A stretch of 45,975 nucleotides of DNA, from assembly GCA_945902915.1 (NCBI GenBank), contig CAMDNJ010000006.1:1-45975 (forward strand), in the 5' to 3' direction. Source of the DNA: Crenothrix polyspora. GTDB lineage: Bacteria; Pseudomonadota; Gammaproteobacteria; Methylococcales; Methylomonadaceae. Positions 38,981 to 45,975 of the stretch are shown here, one piece after another; positions within the stretch are counted from its first letter, which is position 1, and every line of letters starts with the position of its first letter. A program made the translations under genes and the position numbers. The notes under the pieces were generated by a model. That model ran no database searches. It had not been told where the DNA came from and saw only the letters and a program-made list of their open reading frames with translations.

Positions 38981-40971
38981 TCCATAGTAAATTTAAACCC
39001 GCAGGGGATCAGCCCACAGCTATTAAAGCACTGGTCGAAGGCTTGAGTGATGGCGAAGTACATCAAACCTTACTCGGGGTTACAGGCTCAGGCAAGACTT
39101 TTACCATCGCTAATGTGATAAATGAAACGCAACGCCCCGCGATGATTATGGCGCCGAATAAAACGCTGGCTGCGCAGTTATACGGAGAAATGAAAGAATT
39201 CTTTCCGGAAAACAGCGTGGAGTATTTTGTCTCCTATTATGATTATTACCAGCCAGAAGCCTATGTGCCGGCCTCTGATACTTTTATTGATAAAGATGCC
39301 GCTATTAATGAACACATCGAACAAATGCGTTTATCTGCGACTAAAGCCTTAATTGAACGACCAGATTCCATCGTGGTGGCAACGGTTTCCGCTATTTATG
39401 GTTTAGGCGAGCCAGAATCTTACTTCCAAATGGTCTTGCATTTGGTCAAGGGTGATTTGATTAATCAACGTAGTCTGTTGCGCCGTTTAGCGGAAATGCA
39501 ATATACCCGTAATGATCTGGAATTGCGTAGAGCCACGTACCGGGTGCGAGGTGAAGTCATTGATATTTTTCCTGCAGAGTCTGATAGCGCCGCTTTAAGA
39601 GTTGAATTGTTTGATGATGAGCTTGAACGCTTATCGCTCTTTGATCCTTTAACCGGTGAGATTTTACAGCGTTTGGCGCGTTATACCGTTTATCCCAAGA
39701 GTCATTATGTTACGCCTAGGGAGCAATTGTTGTCGGCGGTTGAGTTAATTAAAATAGAGCTGAAAGACCGGCTCAAACACTTACGTTCCTTAGATAAATT
39801 GGTCGAAGCGCAGCGCTTGGAACAGCGCACTTTGTTTGATATTGAAATGATCTTAGAAGTCGGCTACTGCTCAGGTATCGAAAACTATTCGCGTTATTTA
39901 TCGGGTCGAGCGGCAGGGGAGTTACCGCCCACCATGTTTGATTATTTACCGGATGATGCCTTGGTGATCGTTGACGAAAGCCATGTCACGGTGCCGCAAA
40001 TAGGCGCGATGTTTAAAGGCGATAGATCGCGTAAAGAAACCTTAGTCGCTTATGGCTTTAGACTGCCTTCTGCACTCGATAACCGACCCTTAACCTTTGC
40101 CGAGTTTGAAGCTAAATCGCCGCAACGTATTTATGTATCGGCGACCCCAGGCCCTTATGAGCGAGAGCATTCAGGTGTGTTTGCCGAGCAAGTGGTAAGA
40201 CCTACCGGTTTATTAGATCCGGTGGTTGAAGTGCGCCCCGCCACCACGCAGGTCGATGATTTGTTATCAGAGATCAGTTTACGTGTCAGCGTTAAAGAGC
40301 GGGTCTTAGTGACCACCTTAACCAAGCGTATGTCAGAAGATTTAACCGAATACCTAGCCGAACATGGAGTCAAGGTGCGTTATTTGCATTCGGATATCGA
40401 CACCGTAGAGCGCGTGGAGATTATTCGTGACTTACGCTTAGGCAAGTTTGATGTCTTGGTCGGTATCAACTTATTGCGTGAAGGTTTAGATATACCAGAG
40501 GTTTCTTTAGTAGCGATACTCGATGCCGATAAAGAGGGCTTTCTACGTTCGGTAGTGTCTTTAGTGCAAACCATAGGCCGTGCCGCTAGAAATGTGAATG
40601 GCAAAGCTATTTTATATGGCGATAAAATCACTAAGTCCATGCAACAAGCCATCGAAGAAACGGAACGACGCCGTGAAAAACAGCACCAATTTAATATAGA
40701 GCACAGCATAGAACCTGCGACTATTTTTAAATCCATTACCGATATACTTCAGGTCGCAATTCCGGGTTCAGGTCTGCCTGGCAATGTTAAGACTCAGCAA
40801 AAAGCTGCAGAACCTACAGCCGATTATAAAAACATGAATCCTAAACAGTTGGGCAAGAAACTTAAGCAACTGGAAGATGATATGTATCGCTATGCAAAAA
40901 ACCTAGAGTTTGAAAAAGCCGCCAGTATTCGTAATGAAATCAGGGTGTTGCAAGAGCAGAGTTTGGTTTAG
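38962..40971 (+). CDS. uvrB: Excinuclease ABC subunit B
   Basis: UvrB is the damage-verification helicase of nucleotide excision repair and loads UvrC for incision. The 669 residues start at a GTG and have Walker A GVTGSGKT near residue 39. The beta-hairpin [12 protein letters not shown], the helicase motifs VDESHV, YVSATPG and TIGRAARN, and a C-terminal UVR domain ([20 protein letters not shown]) that contacts UvrC are all present. The annotated GTG lies in the downstream copy of a 72-bp duplication. No ribosome-binding site is strong here (GAGAAATTAA). The gene is monocistronic. Confidence 0.98.
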   Translation: MKKQFKLHSKFKPAGDQPTAIKALVEGLSDGEVHQTLLGVTGSGKTFTIANVINETQRPAMIMAPNKTLAAQLYGEMKEFFPENSVEYFVSYYDYYQPEAYVPASDTFIDKDAAINEHIEQMRLSATKALIERPDSIVVATVSAIYGLGEPESYFQMVLHLVKGDLINQRSLLRRLAEMQYTRNDLELRRATYRVRGEVIDIFPAESDSAALRVELFDDELERLSLFDPLTGEILQRLARYTVYPKSHYVTPREQLLSAVELIKIELKDRLKHLRSLDKLVEAQRLEQRTLFDIEMILEVGYCSGIENYSRYLSGRAAGELPPTMFDYLPDDALVIVDESHVTVPQIGAMFKGDRSRKETLVAYGFRLPSALDNRPLTFAEFEAKSPQRIYVSATPGPYEREHSGVFAEQVVRPTGLLDPVVEVRPATTQVDDLLSEISLRVSVKERVLVTTLTKRMSEDLTEYLAEHGVKVRYLHSDIDTVERVEIIRDLRLGKFDVLVGINLLREGLDIPEVSLVAILDADKEGFLRSVVSLVQTIGRAARNVNGKAILYGDKITKSMQQAIEETERRREKQHQFNIEHSIEPATIFKSITDILQVAIPGSGLPGNVKTQQKAAEPTADYKNMNPKQLGKKLKQLEDDMYRYAKNLEFEKAASIRNEIRVLQEQSLV

Positions 40972-40991
40972 TCTAGTTGTCAGGCCCAAGC

Positions 40992-41086
40992 TGGACGGGG
41001 TTTATAACCCCGTCCTTAACGTTTAAGGTTTCGAAAGTTATTGAAGCATGCAAACGTTTCGGTCGGGGTTGCAAACCCCGACCGGC
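40992..41086. repeat. R1 repeat, copy c (reference copy)
   Basis: The left palindrome GGACGGGG-TTTATAA-CCCCGTCC (40993-41015) and right palindrome CGGTCGGGGTT/AACCCCGACCG (41060-41084) are separated by a 44-bp spacer with AACGTTTAAGG and TTTCGAAAG. Placed about 20 bp after the uvrB stop, the left hairpin could also act as a transcription terminator. Confidence 0.88.
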
Positions 41087-41251
41087 ATCGGCTTTGCTAG
41101 CGTAAGCGAGTAAAGCGTTTCCAGTTACACACCGCTAGCTAATTAGAGCCCACTACAAACACACAATTATGGCTAGTTACTTAACACGGGACACTACTAC
41201 AGTCTATAAATTCTAGGGCTGTTTAATATAGTCTCAGAGTTACCCAAACCC

Positions 41252-41283
41252 CCCGCAAGTCATTAGGCTTAGCGGGTTTTTTT
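41252..41283 (+). terminator. Rho-independent terminator
   Basis: CCCGC-AAG and CTT-A-GCGGG form a stem with one bulged A and an 8-nt loop, followed by seven T (41277-41283). It is 280 bp after uvrB and may belong to a lost gene or small transcript in the gap. Confidence 0.7.
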
Positions 41284-41448
41284 GTGCCTAGAATTTTTTG
41301 TTAACACCTAGCGAAAATCAGCTTTATCCTTTGCCAAACTTGGTCTGGATTGTCCAAAACCGTCTCGCATGAGGTGTTATTTAGCCCGAATATAAGAGTA
41401 CAAAAACAGATTTTTTATAATGTTTGCCAAACAATTTACGCACTCTAT

Positions 41449-41511
41449 CTGGAGTAAAACAGCTTTAGCTGTTTTAAGAGCAACAGCAACAGCTAAAGCT
41501 GTTGCACTCCC
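41449..41511. repeat. R2 palindromic element, copy f
   Basis: GGAGT (41451-41455) and ACTCC (41506-41510) enclose two perfect hairpins: AAAACAGCT/AGCTGTTTT (loop TT) and GCAACAGCT/AGCTGTTGC (loop AA). The two hairpins use different arm sequences around the same AGCT-NN-AGCT core. Confidence 0.9.
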
Positions 41512-41518
41512 GCTTTAT

Positions 41519-41611
41519 CCAGTAACTAGCCTCGATGAAACGCAGTGCTGCGAGGACGTCGGAGCTCTGTAAGTCCTCGCAACGCCTTGCTTCATCGAGG
41601 TAACGGACTGG
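41519..41611. repeat. R3 palindromic repeat, copy a
   Basis: Short outer arms CCAGT/ACTGG, main arms CCTCGATGAA/TTCATCGAGG (41530-41539 and 41591-41600) and an inner perfect stem TGCGAGGAC/GTCCTCGCA. A second copy is at 44855-44954. Confidence 0.88.
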
Positions 41612-41618
41612 CTTCAAT

Positions 41619-41725
41619 GTAGGGTGTGCAAACACAATGCTGGTCGTGGTTTGCAACCCCGTCACGCTTTGTTTGCCCACCATTTGCAGGTTGAGTGGTG
41701 GGCAGAAAAGCGTTGCCCACCCTAC
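41619..41725. repeat. R5 palindrome with GTAGGGTG/CACCCTAC ends
   Basis: Terminal arms GTAGGGTGTGCAA and TTGCCCACCCTAC differ by one base from perfect complementarity. The interior contains a fragment resembling the R1 arm (GTGGTTTGCAACCCCGTCAC) and a GTGGGCA/TGCCCAC pairing. It looks like a composite of small repeats. Confidence 0.7.
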
Positions 41726-41741
41726 TTGGCTTCAGTTACTA

Positions 41742-41897
41742 ATGAGATTGTCCGACTACTTCGTATTTTATAATGAAGAACGGCTCCACCAATCATTAGG
41801 CTATAAAACACCAAGCATGGCCTACCAAATGTCCACGGGCGGCGGTGCAAAAATTTTGGATAAATATAGAACGACAGAAATATCAGTTCCAGTATGA
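41742..41897 (+). pseudogene. 3' remnant of an IS3-family transposase (OrfB)
   Basis: The frame encodes the C-terminal end of a DDE transposase of the IS3 group, visible as DYFVFYNEERLHQSLGYKTP followed by SMAYQMSTGGGAKILDK. The HQSLGYKTP motif is the usual end of the IS3 catalytic domain. The N-terminal four-fifths, with the first two catalytic aspartates, is missing; the sequence upstream is the R5 palindrome. It is a dead insertion-sequence scar that marks the left border of the protease islet. Confidence 0.85.
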
Positions 41898-42093
41898 AAA
41901 ATGGGTCAGCACCATTCAGCTAGAGTCTGAACAGAGCTCTATCTTAAATTAAGGCTTACATTCAGCTAAAGTTTTGAAAATTATTGACGTTAATTAGTTT
42001 ATTGATCGCACGTAAAACAGCATTAATGAAATGCAAAAATAAAATAATCGAACGTATAAATATAATTTTGAGAGCTGTTGAACGGAGAATCTA

Positions 42094-44808
42094 ATGAAAA
42101 AATTTTGGTTTGTAAAAAGTCTTCCCGCACTGATAGTGCTAGTCAGCTTGATGACTCCTATTACATTTGCATTTGCATCTAAAGCCACAACCTTACTTAA
42201 TGCTGATTCTAATGATCTAAGTCATTTTAGCCAGTCTAAACATAAAAGAACCGGCAAAGTAAATTTTCTTGTCATAAAAAGAGGCTATGCCATCCAACCG
42301 TATTCCAAATTAAATGCTAACCCCACCAAAGAACAAGTATCACGTTCATTTTTGTCTATCTACGGCAAACATTTTGGTTTAAAGGATGAGGCTAGAGAAC
42401 TTGTCGCATCAAAAATAAAAACGCCAAAGGATGGTAGATCTATCAGTCGATTTAAGCAGGTTTTTAGTAATATCCCTGTTTATGGCGGTGAACTTGTTGT
42501 TGATATCGATGCAGATAATAATCTTCGGTCGATCAATGGTAATATTGCACCTGACATTAATGTATCAACTACTTCGACTGTAACTGCATTAACTGCTCAA
42601 ACAGCTGCCTTGAATGTCGTAGCCAAAAGTTACCAAGTATTTGCAAATACGTTGATGGCTAGTAAGCCTGAACTGATTATTTTTAATGCTTCAGTAGCAG
42701 GCATGAATGGAGGTAACGAAACCCTTTTGGCTTGGAAATGTGTTGTCAGTAGTATTCCGTCAGTTTTTGAGGCTAAAGAACCTATTAAAGAACAGGTCAT
42801 TATTGATGCAAAAAATGAAAAGATTATTAATCATTTCAATCTAATAGCTGAGACAAAAAACCGTTCAACTTATGATTTGCAACATACAAGCTCCACGCCA
42901 GTTCTAAGTAGAGCCGAAGGGCAAGCCAATATCGGAGATCTTGAGATTGACAACGCCCATAATTTTGCAGGTGATACCTATGATTTTTATAAAAATGAAC
43001 ATAATAGGGATAGCATAAATAATTCAGGCATGGCCTTGGTATCCAAAGTACGTTACTCCACAAGTTACTGTAATGCTTACTGGAACGGTGTTGAAATGAC
43101 ATACGGTGATGGTTGCTTTATCGTTGTAGATGATATTGTTGCACATGAGTTGACCCATGGCGTCACGCAATATGAATCTAATTTAATTTACCAAGGCCAG
43201 TCAGGAGCGATTAATGAAGCGTTCTCTGATATCTGGGGTGAGTTTGTCGATTTGAGCAATAGTCAAGGCAATGATGCTCCTTCAGTACGCTGGCTTATGG
43301 GCGAAGATACTTCGATAGGTGCATTACGAAATATGAAAAATCCTCCTGAATTTCAAGACCCTGATCGAGTCAAATCGAGCTTATATTATTGCGGTACTGG
43401 CGACAATGGTGGCGTTCATTATAATAGTGGCGTAGCCAATAAAGCCGCTTATTTGATAACCGATGGTGATACCTTCAATGGATACACCATAACCGGTTTG
43501 GGTCTATCCAAAACCGCCGATCTTTTTTATGAAGCGCAATCAAACATACTCATATCCAGCGCAAATTATAATTCCCTTTATGCTGCCCTTAATCAGGCAT
43601 GTACTACCCTAAATTACAGCGCTACTGAATGCCAGCAGGTCAGCAATGCCGGACTTGCTACTGAGATGAACTTAACCCCTTGTCAGACTGCTCCTTGTGT
43701 TGCTTCAACTATTGAGGTGAATACCTCATTACCTGAGGTATTCACCTCTGGCTTATTAGAAACAACTGATTGTGGTTCAACAGAGAGATCAGGTTCTTAT
43801 CAAGATGTCATTACCTTCCCAGTGACAGCAGGTAAACAGTATGTAATTACGATGAATTCGACAGCTTTTGATACTTATCTCTATCTATTCAATGACACCA
43901 CTTTAATAGCCTCAGATGATGATGGAAATGGCGGCACTAATTCTAAAATAATCTATACGGCAACAGCTTCCGGATCACTAACAATCCATACTACCTCTTA
44001 CAATGCTTCTGCAACTGGAGCCTATCAGTTGGCGGTATCTACTATATCAACAGCTAAATTAGATCAAACGCTTACTTTTGGTTCAGTGCCTACTATAAAA
44101 GTGGGTGAGACTGGTGTTTTATCAGCAACAGCCTCTTCAGGCCTGGCAGTAATTTTTACTAGTGCTACACCTTCAATTTGTACTGTAAGTGGATCCGCTG
44201 TTACCGGTGTAAGCATAGGTAACTGTAGTATATTAGCTAATCAAGCGGGTAATAGCACCTATAATCAAGCTGCACAAGTTTCTCAAATTTTTACTGTAAG
44301 GGCTAGTCTACAATCCCAAGCTATTACTTTTGGTGTTGCACCTAGATTGTATGTCAATAACGCAGGGTCTTTATCAGCCACAGCCTCTTCAGGTTTAGCA
44401 GTAACTTTTAGTAGCGCCACGCCTTCAGTCTGTTCCGTCAGTGGCTCAACAGTAACCGGGGTAAGCGTTGGTAATTGTAGAATATTAGCTAATCAAGTGG
44501 GTAATAGCACCTATAATCAGGCTCCACAGGTTTCTCAAACTATTACAGTAATGGCCGACCTAAAAACCCAAACCATCACTTTTGGCGCCCCACAAAGTCT
44601 GCGCGTTTATAGAAACGGGACTTTATCAGCCACAGCCTCTTCAGGTTTAGCAGTAACTTTTAGTAGCGCCACGCCTTCAGTCTGTTACGTCATTGGCTCT
44701 AGAGTAACCGGGGTAAGAGTTGGTAATTGTAGCATATTAGCTAATCAAGCGGGTAATAGCACCTATAAACGGGCTCCACAGGTTTCTCAAGCTATTACAG
44801 TAAGGTAA
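42094..44808 (+). CDS. Secreted M4-family (thermolysin-like) metalloprotease with PPC domain and three Ig-like repeats
   Basis: The 904-residue protein has a signal peptide (about 1-28), an FTP/PepSY propeptide (about 50-270) and the M4 catalytic domain. Zinc ligands are H351 and H355 of HELTH and E375 in GAINEAFSD, and the second-shell histidine is H442 in GGVHYNSG. These spacings (24 and 91) match thermolysin closely. A PPC-type beta domain follows (about 550-650). Then come three Ig-like repeats of 84 residues starting near 655, 739 and 823, each with TATASSGLAV-like and GNCxILANQ motifs. It is probably secreted to digest extracellular protein. The last repeat carries several unusual charged substitutions and stops abruptly. 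The ATG follows ACGGAGAA. Flanked by IS3 remnants and repeats, it looks horizontally acquired. Confidence 0.93.
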   Translation: MKKFWFVKSLPALIVLVSLMTPITFAFASKATTLLNADSNDLSHFSQSKHKRTGKVNFLVIKRGYAIQPYSKLNANPTKEQVSRSFLSIYGKHFGLKDEARELVASKIKTPKDGRSISRFKQVFSNIPVYGGELVVDIDADNNLRSINGNIAPDINVSTTSTVTALTAQTAALNVVAKSYQVFANTLMASKPELIIFNASVAGMNGGNETLLAWKCVVSSIPSVFEAKEPIKEQVIIDAKNEKIINHFNLIAETKNRSTYDLQHTSSTPVLSRAEGQANIGDLEIDNAHNFAGDTYDFYKNEHNRDSINNSGMALVSKVRYSTSYCNAYWNGVEMTYGDGCFIVVDDIVAHELTHGVTQYESNLIYQGQSGAINEAFSDIWGEFVDLSNSQGNDAPSVRWLMGEDTSIGALRNMKNPPEFQDPDRVKSSLYYCGTGDNGGVHYNSGVANKAAYLITDGDTFNGYTITGLGLSKTADLFYEAQSNILISSANYNSLYAALNQACTTLNYSATECQQVSNAGLATEMNLTPCQTAPCVASTIEVNTSLPEVFTSGLLETTDCGSTERSGSYQDVITFPVTAGKQYVITMNSTAFDTYLYLFNDTTLIASDDDGNGGTNSKIIYTATASGSLTIHTTSYNASATGAYQLAVSTISTAKLDQTLTFGSVPTIKVGETGVLSATASSGLAVIFTSATPSICTVSGSAVTGVSIGNCSILANQAGNSTYNQAAQVSQIFTVRASLQSQAITFGVAPRLYVNNAGSLSATASSGLAVTFSSATPSVCSVSGSTVTGVSVGNCRILANQVGNSTYNQAPQVSQTITVMADLKTQTITFGAPQSLRVYRNGTLSATASSGLAVTFSSATPSVCYVIGSRVTGVRVGNCSILANQAGNSTYKRAPQVSQAITVR

Positions 44809-44854
44809 GGATAAGGACTGGCCCATTAAAACAACTATATTACTATTTTCGATC

Positions 44855-44954
44855 CCAGTGGTAGCCACAAGCCTCGATGAAACGCAGTGGCATCGAGGTC
44901 GTCGAAGCGCTGTAGCTCCTCGCAGCGCCTTGCTGCATCGAGGCTAAGGACTGG
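44855..44954. repeat. R3 palindromic repeat, copy b
   Basis: Outer arms CCAGT/ACTGG and CCTCGATG/CATCGAGG (44872-44879 and 44936-44943), matching copy a at 41519 in order and spacing. The inner stem differs in sequence. The repeat begins 46 bp after the protease stop. Confidence 0.85.
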
Positions 44955-45082
44955 AGTTCTTCGGAGAGCGATAACAACGCGTGGAACCAGACAACAACAA
45001 TGGTAACCAGAGCAACAATATGAACAACACATTGCCTGTCAGGGCGGTGAGGGGTTTTAAATAAAGTTTAAGTATGACCTAG

Positions 45083-45115
45083 CGGATAGTGATGTAAGTT
45101 GCTATCCGTTTTTTT
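45083..45115 (+). terminator. Rho-independent terminator
   Basis: CGGATAG (45083-45089) pairs with CTATCCG (45102-45108), then seven T. It lies before the DUF1640 remnant and probably ends transcription from the protease side. Confidence 0.85.
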
Positions 45116-45150
45116 GTGCTAAACTAAATTTTAATTTTTTACTGAAGAGT

Positions 45151-45407
45151 ATGATGGCTTCTGTTAGTTTTGACATTTTAAAATTTGTTGAAAAACTTAA
45201 AGAAGATGGCGTTCCAGAGGCACAAGCCAAAGCAGAGGTTGAACCTTGGTTACTGCTTTTTCAGAAGCAATGGATACCCAGTTAGCCACAAAGTCGTATA
45301 TTAATCGGCTGGAGCCTTAATTGTTGGTGCTTAAGTGGATGGTGGGTTTGGTGCTGGGTGGTATTTTGACGTTAATCCTCAAAAGAGTTTTTTCCAGTTT
45401 AAAATAA
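45151..45407 (+). pseudogene. Broken DUF1640 (CCDC90-like) coiled-coil membrane protein gene
   Basis: The first frame (45151-45285, 44 codons) reads MASVSFDILKFVEKLKEDG and VPEAQAKAEVE, the N-terminus of DUF1640 proteins. After a probable one-base deletion near 45245 the family sequence continues in another frame: LVTAFSEAMDTQLATK, NRLE, then a stop (TAA at about 45320), then LLVLKWMVGLVLGGILTLIL, the C-terminal membrane helix, ending at 45407. A frameshift plus a nonsense codon make it nonfunctional. The function of intact relatives in bacteria is unknown. Confidence 0.82.
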
Positions 45408-45411
45408 TGTT

Positions 45412-45556
45412 CCAAGCGCGACGGGGTTTGTAACCCCGTTCTTATCGTTTAAGGTTTCGAAAGTTATTGAAGCATTCAAACGTTAACGTTTAAGGTTTCG
45501 AAAGTTATTAAAGCATGCAAACGTTTCGGTCGGGCTTGCAAGCCCCGGTCGGCATG
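45412..45556. repeat. R1 repeat, copy d, with internally duplicated spacer
   Basis: The left hairpin ACGGGGTTTGTAACCCCGT and right hairpin with CGGTCGGGCTTGCAAGCCCCGG flank a spacer present twice. A unit of 41 bp starting CGTTTAAGGTTTCGAAAG occurs at 45446 and again at 45487. In the right hairpin, GGGCTTGCAAGCCC keeps its pairing although both arms changed relative to copy c. Confidence 0.85.
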
Positions 45557-45608
45557 GTGATTCCGGCAGTTCAGGTATTATATTGTGTTCAGCCAAAATT
45601 GTCGGGTT

Positions 45609-45755
45609 ACGTTGGCGCCTAAGTTAGGCAACGTCCCGAAGTTTGCAGGTAATGCCCCGAAGTTCGTAGGGAGTGCGGCGGCTCTTTTAGGCAAAGCAGC
45701 TTACTGCGCAGGGAGGATGGTGGATGTTTTAGGGCGGCTACCGAAGGTTTTTTTT
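45609..45755 (+). repeat. Degenerate 21-nt periodic repeat (heptapeptide-like), about seven units
   Basis: Seven successive 21-nt units keep the frame of an open reading frame starting at a GTG (45585). Translated units are TLAPKLG, NVPKFAG, NAPKFVG, SAAALLG, KAAYCAG, RMVDVLG and RLPKVFF. Units 2 and 3 are nearly the same in DNA (CCCGAAGTTTGCAGG, CCCGAAGTTCGTAGG). The frame has no recognisable domain and a poor start, so a gene is not claimed. It may be the remnant of a repeat protein or simply a DNA microsatellite-like array. Confidence 0.6.
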
Positions 45756-45829
45756 TGCTCCCTAAGGTCTATAGGAACAAGCTAAACGTGTATTTATCTT
45801 CCCCTAAACTTTATTACGCTCTCACTGAG

Positions 45830-45975
45830 TGTAGTGGTCAAGTTTTTTAAGACACAGAGATAGGTTGTTTCATAGCCATATTGGCTTCATAGTTATTGGG
45901 CGAAACATATCCCAATGTAGAATGTAATCGCTGACTATTATAGAAATTAATTATATAGTCGTTGATATTACGCAT
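45830..45975 (-). mobile_element. End of an IS3-family insertion sequence with transposase C-terminus (runs off the window)
   Basis: On the minus strand the last 42 codons of an OrfB-type transposase are readable from the window edge to a stop at 45847-45849: INDYIINFYNSQRLHSTLGY followed by VSPNNYEANMAMKQPISVS. The FYNSQRLHSTLGYVSP motif is the IS3-family C-terminal signature. The TGTAGTGGTCAAG sequence from 45830 is a likely terminal inverted repeat. It differs clearly from the remnant at 41742, so two different IS3 elements flank the protease islet. Whether this one is complete cannot be judged. Confidence 0.88.

Larger units (their letters stand above)
40972..41741. other. 770-bp repeat-rich gap after uvrB
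   Basis: It contains R1 copy c, a terminator (41252-41283), R2 copy f, R3 copy a and the R5 palindrome in close succession. No intact gene was found. Between 41090-41250 and 41285-41448 I see nothing that I can name. Confidence 0.75.
44809..45150. other. 342-bp gap after the protease gene
   Basis: Contains R3 copy b with a conserved right flank (CGGAGAGCGATAACAACGCG, also seen in degraded form near 21790) and a rho-independent terminator at 45083-45115. No gene was found. Confidence 0.7.

Noticed and set aside
41100-41220. Possible tmRNA or tRNA-like sequence after uvrB
   Set aside because: Phrases such as GGCTAGTTACTTAACACGGG looked RNA-like, but no acceptor stem, T loop or CCA end could be assembled.
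41637-41741. Upstream part of the open frame that ends in the IS3 transposase remnant
   Set aside because: The first 35 codons come from the R5/R1-like repeat sequence. Only codons from about 41742 on resemble a transposase.

Overview
The window looks like a chromosomal segment of a gammaproteobacterium with moderately low GC. Several gene neighbourhoods are classic gammaproteobacterial ones: a DUF1451 gene divergent from leuS-lptE-holA, lon-hupB-tRNA-ppiD, hfq-hflX-hflK-hflC-hisZ-purA, and ygfX divergent from ygfZ. The FdxA type, the heme A synthase, the many small palindromic repeats and the Ig-like repeats on a secreted protease would suit an aquatic gammaproteobacterium such as a Methylococcales methanotroph. 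No diagnostic methane-oxidation gene is present, so that placement is only an inference.

Layout. 1-8.4 kb: a membrane-anchored TPR protein, an 83-bp tandem repeat, then leftward lnt, an orphan parA and a DUF1451 zinc-ribbon gene, divergent from leuS-lptE-holA (tRNA charging, LPS export, DNA polymerase III clamp loader). 8.6-15.5 kb: 7Fe ferredoxin fdxA, Lon protease, HU, tRNA-Val(TAC), tRNA-Asp(GTC), ppiD, and convergent fabI sharing a bidirectional terminator. 15.7-21.5 kb: a four-gene peptide-type ABC importer operon with a membrane-tethered binding protein and a double-ATPase protein. 21.5-28 kb: a more accessory stretch with structured repeats, an LprI-like lipoprotein, two poorly characterised proteins (one TM/TPR-like, one DUF2934), and a leftward three-gene cluster (DUF2959, DUF523-DUF1722, GT1 glycosyltransferase). 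28-35 kb: leftward hfq-hflX-hflK-hflC-hisZ-purA, preceded by ygfX. 35-41 kb: ygfZ overlapping ctaA, convergent class I aminotransferase, then uvrB. 41-46 kb: an accessory tail with repeats, two IS3-family transposase remnants, a 904-residue secreted M4 metalloprotease with PPC and three Ig-like repeats, a broken DUF1640 gene and a 21-nt periodic repeat.

The most unusual signal is a set of short dispersed palindromic elements between genes. One family (R2: positions about 2943, 21585, 35129, 38718, 38909, 41449) has GGAGT/ACTCC outer arms around one or two hairpins. The hairpin arms differ between copies but remain self-complementary. A second family (R1: about 21643, 38801, 40992, 45412) has two GC-rich hairpins joined by a conserved spacer of about 45 bp. 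Other palindromes (R3, R4, R5 and a four-way-junction-like element at 21862-21954) fill most remaining gaps. At uvrB, the repeats accompany a 72-bp duplication that includes the uvrB start codon, leaving a decoy start 182 bp upstream.
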